Shown one piece after another: positions 32,979 to 41,561 of a stretch of DNA of 64,000 bases. Both the position numbers and the translations under genes were made by a program. Origin of the DNA: Tichowtungia sp964398915 (GTDB taxonomy: Bacteria > Verrucomicrobiota > Kiritimatiellia > Kiritimatiellales > Tichowtungiaceae); contig CAYNOR010000010.1 of assembly GCA_964398915.1 (NCBI GenBank), forward strand, positions 1-64,000, read 5' to 3'. Position 1 is the stretch's first letter. Every line of letters begins with the position of its first letter. Below the pieces are notes generated by a model. It worked only from the letters and a program-made list of their open reading frames with translations, did no database searches and was not told the DNA's origin.

Positions 32979-34772
32979 ATGACGTTGACCGTATTGGACT
33001 GGGGGATTATTTTCGGGATTCTTTTGCTGACGCTGGGTGTCGGCGTTATGTGTGCGCGGCAGGCGGGAAAAAGCTCGTCGGATTTTTTCCTTTCAGGGCG
33101 CACCATGCCCTGGTGGCTGCTCGGCATGTCGATGGTTGCCACCACCTTTTCCACGGATACACCGAATCTCGTCACGGACATTGTCCGTAAAAACGGGGTC
33201 GCCGGAAACTGGGTTTGGTGGGCGTTTCTGCTGACCGGCATGCTGACGGTGTTTATTTACGCCAAGCTGTGGCGGCGTTCCGCCGTATTAACCGACGTTG
33301 AATTTTACGAAATCCGGTACAGCGGGAAAACCGCCGCGTTTCTGCGCGGATTCCGGGCAATTTACTTGGGAGTATTTTTCAATATCATGATCATGGCGTC
33401 GGTGTCGCTGGCCGCGATCAAGATCGGCGGCGTGATGCTGGGTCTGTCGCCCGTCAATTGTATTGTCTGGGCATCTATCGTGACGGTGATATTTACCTCG
33501 CTGGGCGGACTTAAAGGCGTTTTGTTTACCGACTTCTTCCTCTTTATCATTGCAATGTCCGGGGCGGTTGCCGCCGCCGTTTTTGCCGTGCATAGCGCAG
33601 AGATCGGTGGCCTCTCCGCCCTATTCAGTCATCCGGCGGTGGTGGAGAAGCTTTCACTGTTTCCCGTGCTGGTTAAAAATACCGCCGGCGGGTACACCCC
33701 TGAAAGTGTGAATCTGATGGTATCGGTTTTAATTATTCCCATTGCCGTGCAGTGGTGGAGTGTCTGGTATCCGGGATCCGAGCCGGGCGGAGGCGGATAT
33801 CTCGCCCAACGCATGCTGTCAGCTAAAAACGAAAAACACTCCACGGCGGCGGTTCTCTTTTTCAATGCGGCTCATTACGGCCTGCGTCCGTGGCCCTGGA
33901 TTCTGGTGGCACTCTGCTCCCTCGTGATTTTTCCGAACCTGGACAGTTTGCAGATTGCCTTTCCGCACTTGAGTGCTGGTATCATTAACGATGACATGGC
34001 GTATTCCGCCATGCTTCAAAAAGTACTTCCTCACGGCTGGCTTGGACTGGTTCTTGCTTCGCTCATGGCCGCCTACATGTCGACTATTTCCACCCATCTC
34101 AATTGGGGCTCCTCCTACGTCGTGAACGATTTCTATAAACGCTTCATCAAGCCGGCGGCTCCCGAAAAAGAACTGGTACTCGTCGGTCGTATTTCAACTG
34201 TTCTGATGATGGCCTTCGCCGGAATAATCGCCTTGCAGCTTTCCAATGCATTGCAGGCCTTTGAAATCATGCTACAAATTGGCGCAGGCACCGGACTGCT
34301 GTTTATTCTGCGCTGGTTCTGGTGGCGCATCAACGCGGTCAGCGAGCTGGTTGCTATGGTGGTTTCGTTTGTTGTCGCGCTCGTATTTAAAACCGTTGAT
34401 CTTGGGCTGGAGAGCTGGCAGCAGTTAGTCGTCGGGGTCAGCATCACCACAATTTCCTGGGTGTCAGCGGCTCTGCTGACCAGGCCGACGGCGGAATCGA
34501 CGCTGAAAACATTTTGCATGAAAACAAATCCCGGCGGCTCGGGATGGCGGCATATCTACGCCGCCATCAAAGCCGAAGGCGGGGAACTCAATGGCGATCC
34601 CGTCAACCTGCCGCGAAGTATTCTGTGTATGGTCTTTGGCTGCTCCGCCGTCTACTGCGCGATTTTCGCAACCGGGTTCTGGTTGTACGGCCAGACTATT
34701 CAGGCCGTGCTTTTCACACTGATCGCGGCAGCTTCCGCTCTGATACTGTTCAATATCAGCGCGAAAAAATAG
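32979..34772 (+). CDS. Sodium:solute symporter family transporter
   Basis: 597 residues with about 13-15 hydrophobic segments, the SSS (SLC5-like, LeuT-fold) layout. Diagnostic segments are SSSDFFLSGRTMPWWLLGMSMVATTFSTDTPN in TM1-2 and the GGLKGVLFTD loop after TM5. SLMAAYMSTISTHLNWGSSYVVNDFY near residue 365 is the typical sodium-site motif. The substrate is unknown; related proteins carry sugars, carboxylates or amino acids. It starts 15 bp after the last secretion gene and could be read through, but a functional link is doubtful. Confidence 0.88.
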   Translation: MTLTVLDWGIIFGILLLTLGVGVMCARQAGKSSSDFFLSGRTMPWWLLGMSMVATTFSTDTPNLVTDIVRKNGVAGNWVWWAFLLTGMLTVFIYAKLWRRSAVLTDVEFYEIRYSGKTAAFLRGFRAIYLGVFFNIMIMASVSLAAIKIGGVMLGLSPVNCIVWASIVTVIFTSLGGLKGVLFTDFFLFIIAMSGAVAAAVFAVHSAEIGGLSALFSHPAVVEKLSLFPVLVKNTAGGYTPESVNLMVSVLIIPIAVQWWSVWYPGSEPGGGGYLAQRMLSAKNEKHSTAAVLFFNAAHYGLRPWPWILVALCSLVIFPNLDSLQIAFPHLSAGIINDDMAYSAMLQKVLPHGWLGLVLASLMAAYMSTISTHLNWGSSYVVNDFYKRFIKPAAPEKELVLVGRISTVLMMAFAGIIALQLSNALQAFEIMLQIGAGTGLLFILRWFWWRINAVSELVAMVVSFVVALVFKTVDLGLESWQQLVVGVSITTISWVSAALLTRPTAESTLKTFCMKTNPGGSGWRHIYAAIKAEGGELNGDPVNLPRSILCMVFGCSAVYCAIFATGFWLYGQTIQAVLFTLIAAASALILFNISAKK

Positions 34773-34803
34773 CGGCAGCAATCTGACTGTAGTTTGAAAG
34801 GCT

Positions 34804-35181
34804 TCAGAGCACAGCAATGGCCTCGATCTCGACGCGCACGTCTTTGGGAAGGCGGGAGACCTGTACGGTGGAACGGGCGGGCGGTGCTTCGGTGAAGGCC
34901 TCAGTATAGATGGCGTTCATGGCAGGGAAGTCCATCATGTCTTTCAGAAAGACGGTGGTTTTTACTACGTTTGCAAAATCAGTGCCGCCGGCATTCAAAA
35001 CGGCCTTGAGATTTTCCAGCACCTGTCTAGTCTGCGCTTCAATTCCGTCAGGAGTTGCGCCGGTCGACGGATTGATCGGGATCTGGCCCGAGCAGTAAAG
35101 CGCGTTGCCGGCTTTAACCGCCTGAGAATAGGGGCCGACCGGAGCGGGGGCTTTTGATGTGCAGACGATTTCTTTTTTCAT
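34804..35181 (-). CDS. ridA: RidA family reactive intermediate deaminase
   Basis: 125 residues, exactly the size of RidA (YjgF/YER057c/UK114). RidA hydrolyses reactive 2-aminoacrylate and related imines in the cytoplasm. PVGPYSQAVKAGNALYCSGQIPINP, LENLKAVLNAGG and the C-terminal PARSTVQVSRLPKDVRVEIEAIA with the conserved Arg identify it. It converges with the symporter gene upstream on the map, with 31 bp between stops. It is transcribed alone. Confidence 0.93.
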   Translation of the reverse strand: MKKEIVCTSKAPAPVGPYSQAVKAGNALYCSGQIPINPSTGATPDGIEAQTRQVLENLKAVLNAGGTDFANVVKTTVFLKDMMDFPAMNAIYTEAFTEAPPARSTVQVSRLPKDVRVEIEAIAVL

Positions 35182-35333
35182 GCAGTCCTTTTACCCTAAA
35201 AATTAAAATCGAACCACTAATTTTGGCTCGTCGCCGGTAATTTAAGACAGGGGAACAGAGAGGATTGACAAGATGGTTCAAAAAGTAGAACGCCGCTCCG
35301 ACCGTTTCAGTCCCAGAGTATCTGCCAGTGGAA

Positions 35334-35366
35334 GATAAGCAGGCGAGACGCTCGCTTTACCATGAA
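35334..35366. repeat. 33-bp direct repeat, copy 1
   Basis: Matches 41442-41474 at 31 of 33 positions. Its core GCGAG-ACG-CTCGC is a small palindrome, so it resembles a REP-type element. Confidence 0.8.
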
Positions 35367-35599
35367 GAAATGAATAAATTTGATCACATCGGCGGGCGCG
35401 ATGATCGCGGCGAGTTGCTCGAAAACTATTGTTTGCGCCTGAAGCAGTCCGCTGACGAAGTTCTGTATTGGAGAATATCGGCAGACTGGTTGCGGAACGA
35501 TAGGAGACCGAAGGGTGGGTCTCGTCCGTTATCGACCGGCTTTTCGTGATATTCAACACGAACTTTCCAGTTTTCAGAGTTTTTCTGGATGAAATGATT

Positions 35600-35629
35600 T
35601 TGTCGATTAATGATTTTGTAAGGTATTAT
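35600..35629 (+). promoter_or_regulatory. Possible sigma-70-type promoter for argH
   Basis: TTGTCG (35600-35605) and TATTAT (35624-35629) are separated by 18 bp and lie 26 bp before the argH ATG, in AT-rich sequence. No experimental support. Confidence 0.35.
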
Positions 35630-35655
35630 CTGTCCGGTTCGAAGGAAGCAAATTT

Positions 35656-37020
35656 ATGAAAACACAAAAGACAACGGTTGGGACGATTAATCAGGAAGTG
35701 CTGGCGTTTACGGCGGGGCGCGATATCGAGCTCGACCTAAACCTCATCACAGCCGACTGCATTGGCACTGCCGCGCATGTGACGATGCTTTCAAAAATGA
35801 AAGTAAAGCCCGCTATTATCACCGAAGCCGAGCGCAAGAAGGTGGTCAAGGAGCTGAAGACGATTATTGCGTTGACCGAAGCCGGTAAATTTAAAATCCG
35901 TTTGGCCGATCAGGATGTTCATTTGGCGGTCGAGCGGACACTGACCGAAAAATTGGGCGATCTCGGCAAGAAGGTTCATACCTGTCGCAGCCGCAACGAT
36001 CAGGTTGCCGTTGACCTGCGCCTTTATGCCCGCGAGGAAATTCTGGGCACGCTTGGCGAAGCCGCCGCTCTGATTTCCGCGCTACTGGCCTTCGCGAAGA
36101 AAAATGAAAAGGTTCCGATGGTTGGAAGAACCCATATGCAACCGGGCATGCCGTCGTCGGTCGGCCTCTGGGCCGCCGCGCATGCCGAAAGTCTGCTCGA
36201 TGACTGCGCATTGCTGGTCAATGCGTATGGATTGAACGACCAGTGTCCTCTCGGCTCTGCCGCCAGCTACGGCGTACCGCTTCCGATCAACCGCGAATTG
36301 ACCGCCGACCTGCTTGGATTCAGTCGTCCTTCGCATACGGTGCTTTATGCCAATAACGGGCGAGGCAAACTGGAATCCATCGTGCTTGGTGCAATGAGTC
36401 ATGTGATGCTGTCGCTCTCACGCATGGCGCAGGATTTAATGATCTTCACCATGCCGGAGTTCGGTTATTTCACGCTGCCGGATGAGCTAACGACCGGCAG
36501 TAGCATTATGCCGCAGAAGAAAAACCCAGATGTTATCGAGCTGATTCGCGCCCGCGCCACCCGAGTGAAAGCCTGTGAAATTGCCGTTTTTGATCTGATC
36601 AAAGGATCTCCCGGTGGTTACAACCGCGACTTGCAGGATGCGAAAGAGCCTTTCATGGAAGGTGTAGCCATGACCCGCGCCTGTTTGCGGGTTCTTGCTC
36701 CCTTCATTCAGGCAATTCAGGTGAACAAAGGAAAACTGCTGGCCGGATTCACGCCTGACGTTTTTGCCACCGACCGCGCACTCGAACTGGTCGGACAGGG
36801 GGTGCCGTTCCGCGACGCTTATCACTACATTAAAGAAAATCTCGGTGAACTGGAAAATATGGATCCGGTCAAAGCCATTATGCAGAAGACGCACCTCGGC
36901 GCGCCGCTCGGCATCGACTGGGAGCTACTCAAGAACCGCGCATCCGCTGTCACCGAAACCGTTCGCGAAGAGCGGAGCGTGATTGGTGCCGCTGTCAAAA
37001 AACTGATGTCTGAAAAGTAA
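35656..37020 (+). CDS. argH: Argininosuccinate lyase ArgH
   Basis: 454 residues, fumarase/aspartase superfamily. It cleaves argininosuccinate to arginine and fumarate. Motifs are HTCRSRNDQVAVDLRLY near residue 107, GRTHMQPGMP near residue 158 and the superfamily signature GSSIMPQKKNPD near residue 283. The start ATG has GAAGGA nine bases upstream. It is alone on its strand here; argG is not in the window, and argD is about 25 kb away, so the arginine pathway is dispersed. Confidence 0.95.
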   Translation: MKTQKTTVGTINQEVLAFTAGRDIELDLNLITADCIGTAAHVTMLSKMKVKPAIITEAERKKVVKELKTIIALTEAGKFKIRLADQDVHLAVERTLTEKLGDLGKKVHTCRSRNDQVAVDLRLYAREEILGTLGEAAALISALLAFAKKNEKVPMVGRTHMQPGMPSSVGLWAAAHAESLLDDCALLVNAYGLNDQCPLGSAASYGVPLPINRELTADLLGFSRPSHTVLYANNGRGKLESIVLGAMSHVMLSLSRMAQDLMIFTMPEFGYFTLPDELTTGSSIMPQKKNPDVIELIRARATRVKACEIAVFDLIKGSPGGYNRDLQDAKEPFMEGVAMTRACLRVLAPFIQAIQVNKGKLLAGFTPDVFATDRALELVGQGVPFRDAYHYIKENLGELENMDPVKAIMQKTHLGAPLGIDWELLKNRASAVTETVREERSVIGAAVKKLMSEK

Positions 37021-37061
37021 GTTTCAGTAAAAAATCTTTTATTATTGTTAGTTTTATTGGA

Positions 37062-37091
37062 TAGTCCCATACGTTTAAACGTATGGGACTA
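37062..37091. promoter_or_regulatory. Perfect 30-bp palindrome, probable operator
   Basis: The half-site TAGTCCCATACGTTT is followed by its exact reverse complement. It ends 7 bp before the ATG of the winged-helix regulator at 37099, so a bound dimer would block transcription or initiation. There is no T-run after it, so it is unlikely to be the argH terminator. Confidence 0.7.
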
Positions 37092-37098
37092 ATGAGAT

Positions 37099-37689
37099 AT
37101 GAAGAGCTCTTCGTCTTTATGGAACTTGTGCCGAGTTATTGCCAGCCAGCCCAGATTGGGATTGCTGCATCTTTTGGCTGAGGCTGGTGAGTTGTGTGTG
37201 TCGGAAGTACAGAGTCGGAGCGGCATGTCTCGGACAAATGCGAGTAATCAGCTTAAGACCCTTTGTGCTTATGGAATGATTTCCTTCCGGCGAAAGGATA
37301 TGAATGTGATTTATCGTGCTGAGCCTGTTTTTCCGGACAGTGTGGCTGCACATCTGCTGGAGGCGATCAAAGCCTGCTTTTTGCAGGAGGTCCAGTTTTC
37401 GGAGATCGTCCGGTCCGCAACAGGATTTTCACATGGTCGCAGAATTGAAGTGACGCGGGCGATTGGTAATGCCGGCGGGAATTTTGAAATGATTCAAAAG
37501 AAAACCGGGATGTCGCGCTCGGCATTGTTCCGTCATCTGGATAAACTGGAACGTCGTGGTTTTATTTCTCATGAGGCCGATGTATACAATATGAATTCTC
37601 CTGAAAATGTTTTTGCGAAGGCGTTGCTTGATGCGGTGTTAAGCAACAGGAAAAGCACGGTGGGTCTGTATCGAAAGGGCGATAAATGA
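37099..37689 (+). CDS. Winged-helix (ArsR-like) transcriptional regulator
   Basis: 196 residues. Residues about 8-75 form an ArsR-type winged helix (RLGLLHLLAEAGELCVSEVQ, then MSRTNASNQLKTLCAYGMI). A second HTH-like segment appears at about 125-165 (EMIQKKTGMSRSALFRHLDKLERRGF), so the protein may have two DNA-binding modules. No Cys pair for metal sensing of the classical ArsR type is present. It is preceded by a perfect 30-bp palindrome and overlaps the EFR1 gene by 4 bp, suggesting autoregulation and co-expression. Confidence 0.8.
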   Translation: MKSSSSLWNLCRVIASQPRLGLLHLLAEAGELCVSEVQSRSGMSRTNASNQLKTLCAYGMISFRRKDMNVIYRAEPVFPDSVAAHLLEAIKACFLQEVQFSEIVRSATGFSHGRRIEVTRAIGNAGGNFEMIQKKTGMSRSALFRHLDKLERRGFISHEADVYNMNSPENVFAKALLDAVLSNRKSTVGLYRKGDK

Positions 37690-38462
37690 AAACCATCATC
37701 TATTGGTTCTCGGGAACTGGCAATTCGCTGGCGGCGGCTAAAGCACTGGCGGAACAGTGTGGCGAGGTCGAGCTGGTTCCAATGGCGAAAGCGTTGGAAA
37801 ATCCGCCGCCGGCTGTTGAGCGGATCGGACTGGTTTTTCCGGTTTATTCGTTCGGACCGCCCGCGCTGGTCGTGCGGTTTGTAGAGAAGCTTAATGCTTT
37901 ACCGGATTCATATATTTTTACGGTTGTCACCTATGCGGGCGGGCAGGGTGGAACGCTGGCGATTCTGCGGCGGCTGTTGCAAAAACGCGGACTGGATCTC
38001 GCCGCCGGCCGAGGCGTAAAAATGCCCGAAAATTTTCCTCCGTTTGGCGGTGCACCTTCGCCGGAAAAGCAGTTGGCGATCAATGCGGATGCTGCAGACA
38101 AACTCAGACAGATTGCCGCCAGCCTCTCGATGTCTCCTCGGGGACAGTATGACTCGTCGGTGATTCTCTGGCGGCTTTTGGGTGCGGTGGCTTATCCCTT
38201 TTTTCGCCGGTTTGTAAAGCACGGCGACCGGGTTTTCAAGGCCGATGCCCGATGTAACGGATGCGGCATTTGCGCTAAGGTTTGCCCGGTCAAGAATATT
38301 GAAATGCTGGACGGAAAACCCGGCTGGCTGGGCCGTTGCGAGCAGTGCTATGCCTGCTTCCATTGGTGTCCTCAGACAGTGGTGCAATGCGGGCCCTCTT
38401 CAAAACAGCATCGCTACCACCATCCTGCCGTCTCGCTGTCTGATTTTATCCGCTATTCGTAA
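37686..38462 (+). CDS. EFR1 family flavodoxin-ferredoxin protein
   Basis: 258 residues. An N-terminal flavodoxin-like domain (IIYWFSGTGNSLAAAKAL, FMN phosphate loop SGTGNS) is joined to a C-terminal 2[4Fe-4S] ferredoxin. The first cluster ligands are CNGCGICAKVCP near residue 192 and the second are CEQCYACFHWCP near residue 218. EFR1 proteins are typical of anaerobes and are thought to shuttle electrons; partners are unknown. It is co-transcribed with the regulator upstream, whose palindrome probably controls both. Confidence 0.88.
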   Translation: MKTIIYWFSGTGNSLAAAKALAEQCGEVELVPMAKALENPPPAVERIGLVFPVYSFGPPALVVRFVEKLNALPDSYIFTVVTYAGGQGGTLAILRRLLQKRGLDLAAGRGVKMPENFPPFGGAPSPEKQLAINADAADKLRQIAASLSMSPRGQYDSSVILWRLLGAVAYPFFRRFVKHGDRVFKADARCNGCGICAKVCPVKNIEMLDGKPGWLGRCEQCYACFHWCPQTVVQCGPSSKQHRYHHPAVSLSDFIRYS

Positions 38463-38501
38463 CAGCAATACGTTCCACCGAATATCATGCGGTTTTTTTT
38501 A

Positions 38502-40076
38502 TCACTTCTTCTTGCTGGCCTTCTTTGACTTCTTGGCTGAAACCTTTTTAGTCACAACTTTTTTTGCGGCAGGCTTCTTGGCAGCGACTTTTTTGGATTT
38601 AACTTTCACCACTTTAGCAGCTTTCTTCGATACAGCTTTTTTCGGGGCTTTTTTGGCTTTCGCCTTGACCGTTTTAGCGACCTTTTTTGGGGCACGCTTT
38701 TTCTGTCCTTGAGTCGCTAATTTCTTGAGAGCGGCTTCCTGGAACTTTTTGTCGATCGCGATGATGGGGTTGGCCGCCGAGACGGTGACGGTCGCGGTGG
38801 ACTCGGCCAGCTCTGCAGCCAGATCGCGCACTGTGCCGTCAAATGAGAATTTGCTGCCGGGCTTGATCTCTTTGACGTCCGTAGGCAGACCGATCTGGTC
38901 GAGGATGGCAATGAACGGTTCCGGATCGAGTTCTTCGACGTTGACCATGGTTTTCGGATCCCAGATGCCTTGGGCAACCAGCATGGCCGCCGCTACCGGC
39001 GGAACGCCAGCGGTGTAGCTGATGCCCTGCGATTCAATTTCCTCGTAGCAGGCGTGGTGGTCGGAAACCTGATAGATAAAGACCTCGCGCTTCTTGCCGT
39101 TCTTCCAGCCCTTGACGAAGTTACCGATGCAGGTTTTACCTGTGTAGCCCGGTGCCAGTATTTTCGGATCCGGCAGAAGAGCCTTCACGACCTTCAGCGG
39201 AACGACTTCCTGTCCGGTGGTCAGTTTGACCGGCAGATGATCGAGGAATCCAAGGGTCCGCAATACGGTGAATACGTTGATGTAATGATTGCCGAAGCCC
39301 ATCCAGAACCGGATGCTGTTCGCATCAATGTTCTTGTAGAGCGAGTGCAGTTCATCGTGTCCGTTCAGATAGATCGGGCAGAGGCCGGCGACCGGGAAGT
39401 CGTAGATGCGTTTGACGGAATGTGTCGGATATTCCTTCCACTGCCGGTCAATCCAGGTCCACACCTTGATGAACTCGCGGAAATTGATTTCCGGGTCGAA
39501 ATTGGTGGCGAAGTACTTGCCGTGACTGCCCGCGTTGACGTCCATGATGTCGATGGTATCGATCTTATCGAAATAGCGCTTTTGAGCCAGCGCGCAGTAG
39601 GCATTGACTACGCCGGGGTCGAAGCCGACGCCGAGAATGGCGGTCAGTCCCGCTTCTTTACAGCGGTCTTTGCGCTTCCATTCATAGTTGGCGTACCACG
39701 GCGGCTGCTCGCACACTTTGTCCGGATCTTCGTGAATTGCCGTGTCCATATAAACCGCGCCGGTTTCTAAGCACGCTTCCAGCACGGACATATTGATGAA
39801 CGCGTTTCCGAGGTTGATCACCATCTCGGACTTTGTTTCCTGAATCAGTTTCACGGTTGCCGGAATGTCGAGGGCGTCAATCTGCCGTGAATACAGTTTT
39901 TTCGACGGATCCTTGAGGTGCTTTAAGCGCCGTACGCTTTCGATGATTTCGTCGCACTTGGCCTGAGTGCGCGATGCGATGCAGATATCGCCGAGTATAT
40001 CGTTGTTCATCGCCGCTTTGTGAGCCGTTACATGGGCCACGCCGCCGGCACCAATAATCAACAGGTTTTTCTTCAT
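38502..40076 (-). CDS. Carboxynorspermidine synthase with Lys-rich C-terminal tail
   Basis: 524 residues. The first 457 are a saccharopine dehydrogenase-like enzyme (Rossmann start KNLLIIGAGGVAHVTAHKA; GVGFDPGVVNAYCALAQ; ASHGKY-type segment GSHGKYFATNF). With nspC directly downstream it fits carboxynorspermidine/carboxyspermidine dehydrogenase, which condenses aspartate semialdehyde with a diamine. Residues 458-524 are a histone H1-like tail of Lys, Ala, Val and Pro (KKVAAKKPAAKKVVTKK), absent from the usual enzyme. ATG 40076 has AAGAAGGGA upstream. The tail may bind nucleic acid or RNA; it has no stop or frameshift between it and the enzyme. Confidence 0.85.
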   Translation of the reverse strand: MKKNLLIIGAGGVAHVTAHKAAMNNDILGDICIASRTQAKCDEIIESVRRLKHLKDPSKKLYSRQIDALDIPATVKLIQETKSEMVINLGNAFINMSVLEACLETGAVYMDTAIHEDPDKVCEQPPWYANYEWKRKDRCKEAGLTAILGVGFDPGVVNAYCALAQKRYFDKIDTIDIMDVNAGSHGKYFATNFDPEINFREFIKVWTWIDRQWKEYPTHSVKRIYDFPVAGLCPIYLNGHDELHSLYKNIDANSIRFWMGFGNHYINVFTVLRTLGFLDHLPVKLTTGQEVVPLKVVKALLPDPKILAPGYTGKTCIGNFVKGWKNGKKREVFIYQVSDHHACYEEIESQGISYTAGVPPVAAAMLVAQGIWDPKTMVNVEELDPEPFIAILDQIGLPTDVKEIKPGSKFSFDGTVRDLAAELAESTATVTVSAANPIIAIDKKFQEAALKKLATQGQKKRAPKKVAKTVKAKAKKAPKKAVSKKAAKVVKVKSKKVAAKKPAAKKVVTKKVSAKKSKKASKKK

Positions 40077-40093
40077 CAATGTTCCCTTCTTAA

Positions 40094-41200
40094 TTATGAA
40101 AGATTTTCGAGGTAGTCCTTGTAGCTAAATTGCCGGACTGTTTCCAGCTTTCCGTTCAGCCTTTTTACGCAAATGGACGGCATCGGCAGGCCGTTGAACC
40201 AGTTTTTCTTCACCATGGTATATCCGGCGGCATCGGACAGACGAACTTCTGTGCCGGCGACCAGTTTTGTCTTGAGCTTGTAATGGCCGAAGACGTCGCC
40301 CGCCAGACAGGATCGTCCGGCAATCATGACAGGGTAGCGCCCCGGTCCGGGCATGTTGACTTTTGGCTTCGTACGGTAGATCAAGTGATCGAGCATATGG
40401 GCTTCCATCGAGGCGTCCAGAATAGCCACATCCGATTCATTATGAATAACATCCAGTACCGTTGTCACCAGCTCGGCGCATCCAGTGATCGCAGCCTCAC
40501 CCGGCTCCAGATAGATCTGCACTCCGAATTCCTCACTGAATTCCTTCAGGCAACGGCAGAACTTCCGCACGGGATAACCTTTTTTGGTGAACGACAAACC
40601 GCCGCCCAGACTGACCCACTTCATTTTCTTAAGGAGTGGACCATATTTTTTCCCGATTTTATCGAGCGCTGATGCAAAACTGTCGAACTGGTCATTTTCA
40701 CAGTTAAAATGGAACATCACGCCAGCGAGCAGGGGGGCCACCTCCATGACCGCCTTCAAACTGGTGACGCCCAGCCGGGAATAACGCCGGGCCGGATCCG
40801 CAAGATCATAGTGGGAATGGCTGACCCCCGGATTAACCCGCAACCCCAGCGGCAGGCCGCGTGTATCGCGGGCATATTGCTTCAGCTGGGAAATGGAATT
40901 GAAAATCACCATATCAGCAAACGTGCTGACCTCCTGAACTTCCTTGCGCGAAAAGCCAACACTGTAGGCGTGAACTTCTTTCCCGAATTTCTCATGCCCC
41001 AGCCGCGCCTCGGGGAGGGAACTGCTCGTTGTTCCGTCCATGTATTTGCTCATCAGGGGAAAAACGGACCAGGTTGAAAAGCATTTCAGCGCAAGAACCG
41101 ATTTGGCCCCGGACAGCTCGCGCACCTGCTGGATGATTTCCAGATTCCGCAGCAACTTTTTTTCGTCGATCAAATAATAGGGAGTAGTTGGTTTAGCCAT
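40094..41200 (-). CDS. nspC: Carboxynorspermidine decarboxylase NspC
   Basis: 368 residues, fold III PLP decarboxylase of the alanine racemase/ODC group. It decarboxylates carboxynorspermidine or carboxyspermidine to norspermidine or spermidine. The PLP lysine is in SVLALKCFSTW near residue 39; HFNCEND and SLGGGLSFTKKGYP follow, with EPGEAAI near residue 230 and the catalytic Cys region SCLAGDVFGHY near residue 300. It lies 17 bp upstream of the synthase gene on the same strand, so both steps of the pathway are adjacent. Confidence 0.93.
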   Translation of the reverse strand: MAKPTTPYYLIDEKKLLRNLEIIQQVRELSGAKSVLALKCFSTWSVFPLMSKYMDGTTSSSLPEARLGHEKFGKEVHAYSVGFSRKEVQEVSTFADMVIFNSISQLKQYARDTRGLPLGLRVNPGVSHSHYDLADPARRYSRLGVTSLKAVMEVAPLLAGVMFHFNCENDQFDSFASALDKIGKKYGPLLKKMKWVSLGGGLSFTKKGYPVRKFCRCLKEFSEEFGVQIYLEPGEAAITGCAELVTTVLDVIHNESDVAILDASMEAHMLDHLIYRTKPKVNMPGPGRYPVMIAGRSCLAGDVFGHYKLKTKLVAGTEVRLSDAAGYTMVKKNWFNGLPMPSICVKRLNGKLETVRQFSYKDYLENLS

Positions 41201-41315
41201 CAGTATGTCCGCCTTGTCATAAAGTTAATTTTCAGGGGAGCCAGTGTGCAAAAACAGTGCGCAGGTGTCAAACTCGGCGGCAACGCTCACTTCACATTAT
41301 AGTGTTGGCTCCATG

Positions 41316-41344
41316 AGCTACCACGGAAGGGTTTTGACAAAATT
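41316..41344. repeat. CCACGGAAGGG repeat, copy 1
   Basis: GCTACCACGGAAGGGTTTTG and the following ACAAAAT match 42461-42490 with few differences. The two copies flank the PIN/antitoxin genes in the same orientation. Confidence 0.65.
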
Positions 41345-41441
41345 ATTTTGCCCTTAATTATTTTGCCTAAAACTCTGTCGCGCATTGCTGGAGGTTTTTC
41401 AACAAGCTGGAATGACCGTCTCGGAGGAACTGCTGGCGGCA

Positions 41442-41474
41442 GATAAGCAAGCGGGACGCTCGCTTTACCATGAA
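41442..41474. repeat. 33-bp direct repeat, copy 2
   Basis: Same element as 35334-35366 with two substitutions; core GCGGG-ACG-CTCGC. Confidence 0.8.
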
Positions 41475-41561
41475 TAAATCGGGGTAGAGACCTCTGGACT
41501 TTCAGACCATCGCCCCATAGACTTTCGACTTGTAAAAAAGAAACCGGAAGTAGAACCCGCC

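Larger units (their letters stand above)
35182..35655. other. 474-bp gap with a repeat and the argH promoter region
   Basis: No convincing gene. It contains a 33-bp repeat (35334-35366), GC-rich sequence to about 35545, and then AT-rich sequence. Open frames on both strands here have no recognisable product. Confidence 0.5.
41201..41561. other. 361-bp repeat-bearing gap
   Basis: No gene. It holds one copy each of two repeats that recur elsewhere (41316-41344, partner at 42461-42490; 41442-41474, partner at 35334-35366). Also present are a short tandem AATTATTTTGCC duplication (about 41341-41367) and CTTTCAGACC/GACTTTCGAC words at about 41490-41535. Confidence 0.55.

Noticed and set aside
34239..34256. 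TTTCCAATGCATTGCAGG in the symporter gene as a further dispersed palindrome
   Set aside because: The right arm differs at three positions and the spacer ends in A; it is explained by the CAATGCATTG core alone.
35278..35559. Open frames on both strands in the gap before argH
   Set aside because: Neither has a recognisable domain, a convincing ribosome-binding site or gene-like composition, and both run through the 33-bp repeat.
38478..38500. Terminator between the EFR1 and carboxynorspermidine synthase genes
   Set aside because: A T8 run is present but the stem is only four pairs (ACCG/CGGT) with a nine-base loop, too weak to call.
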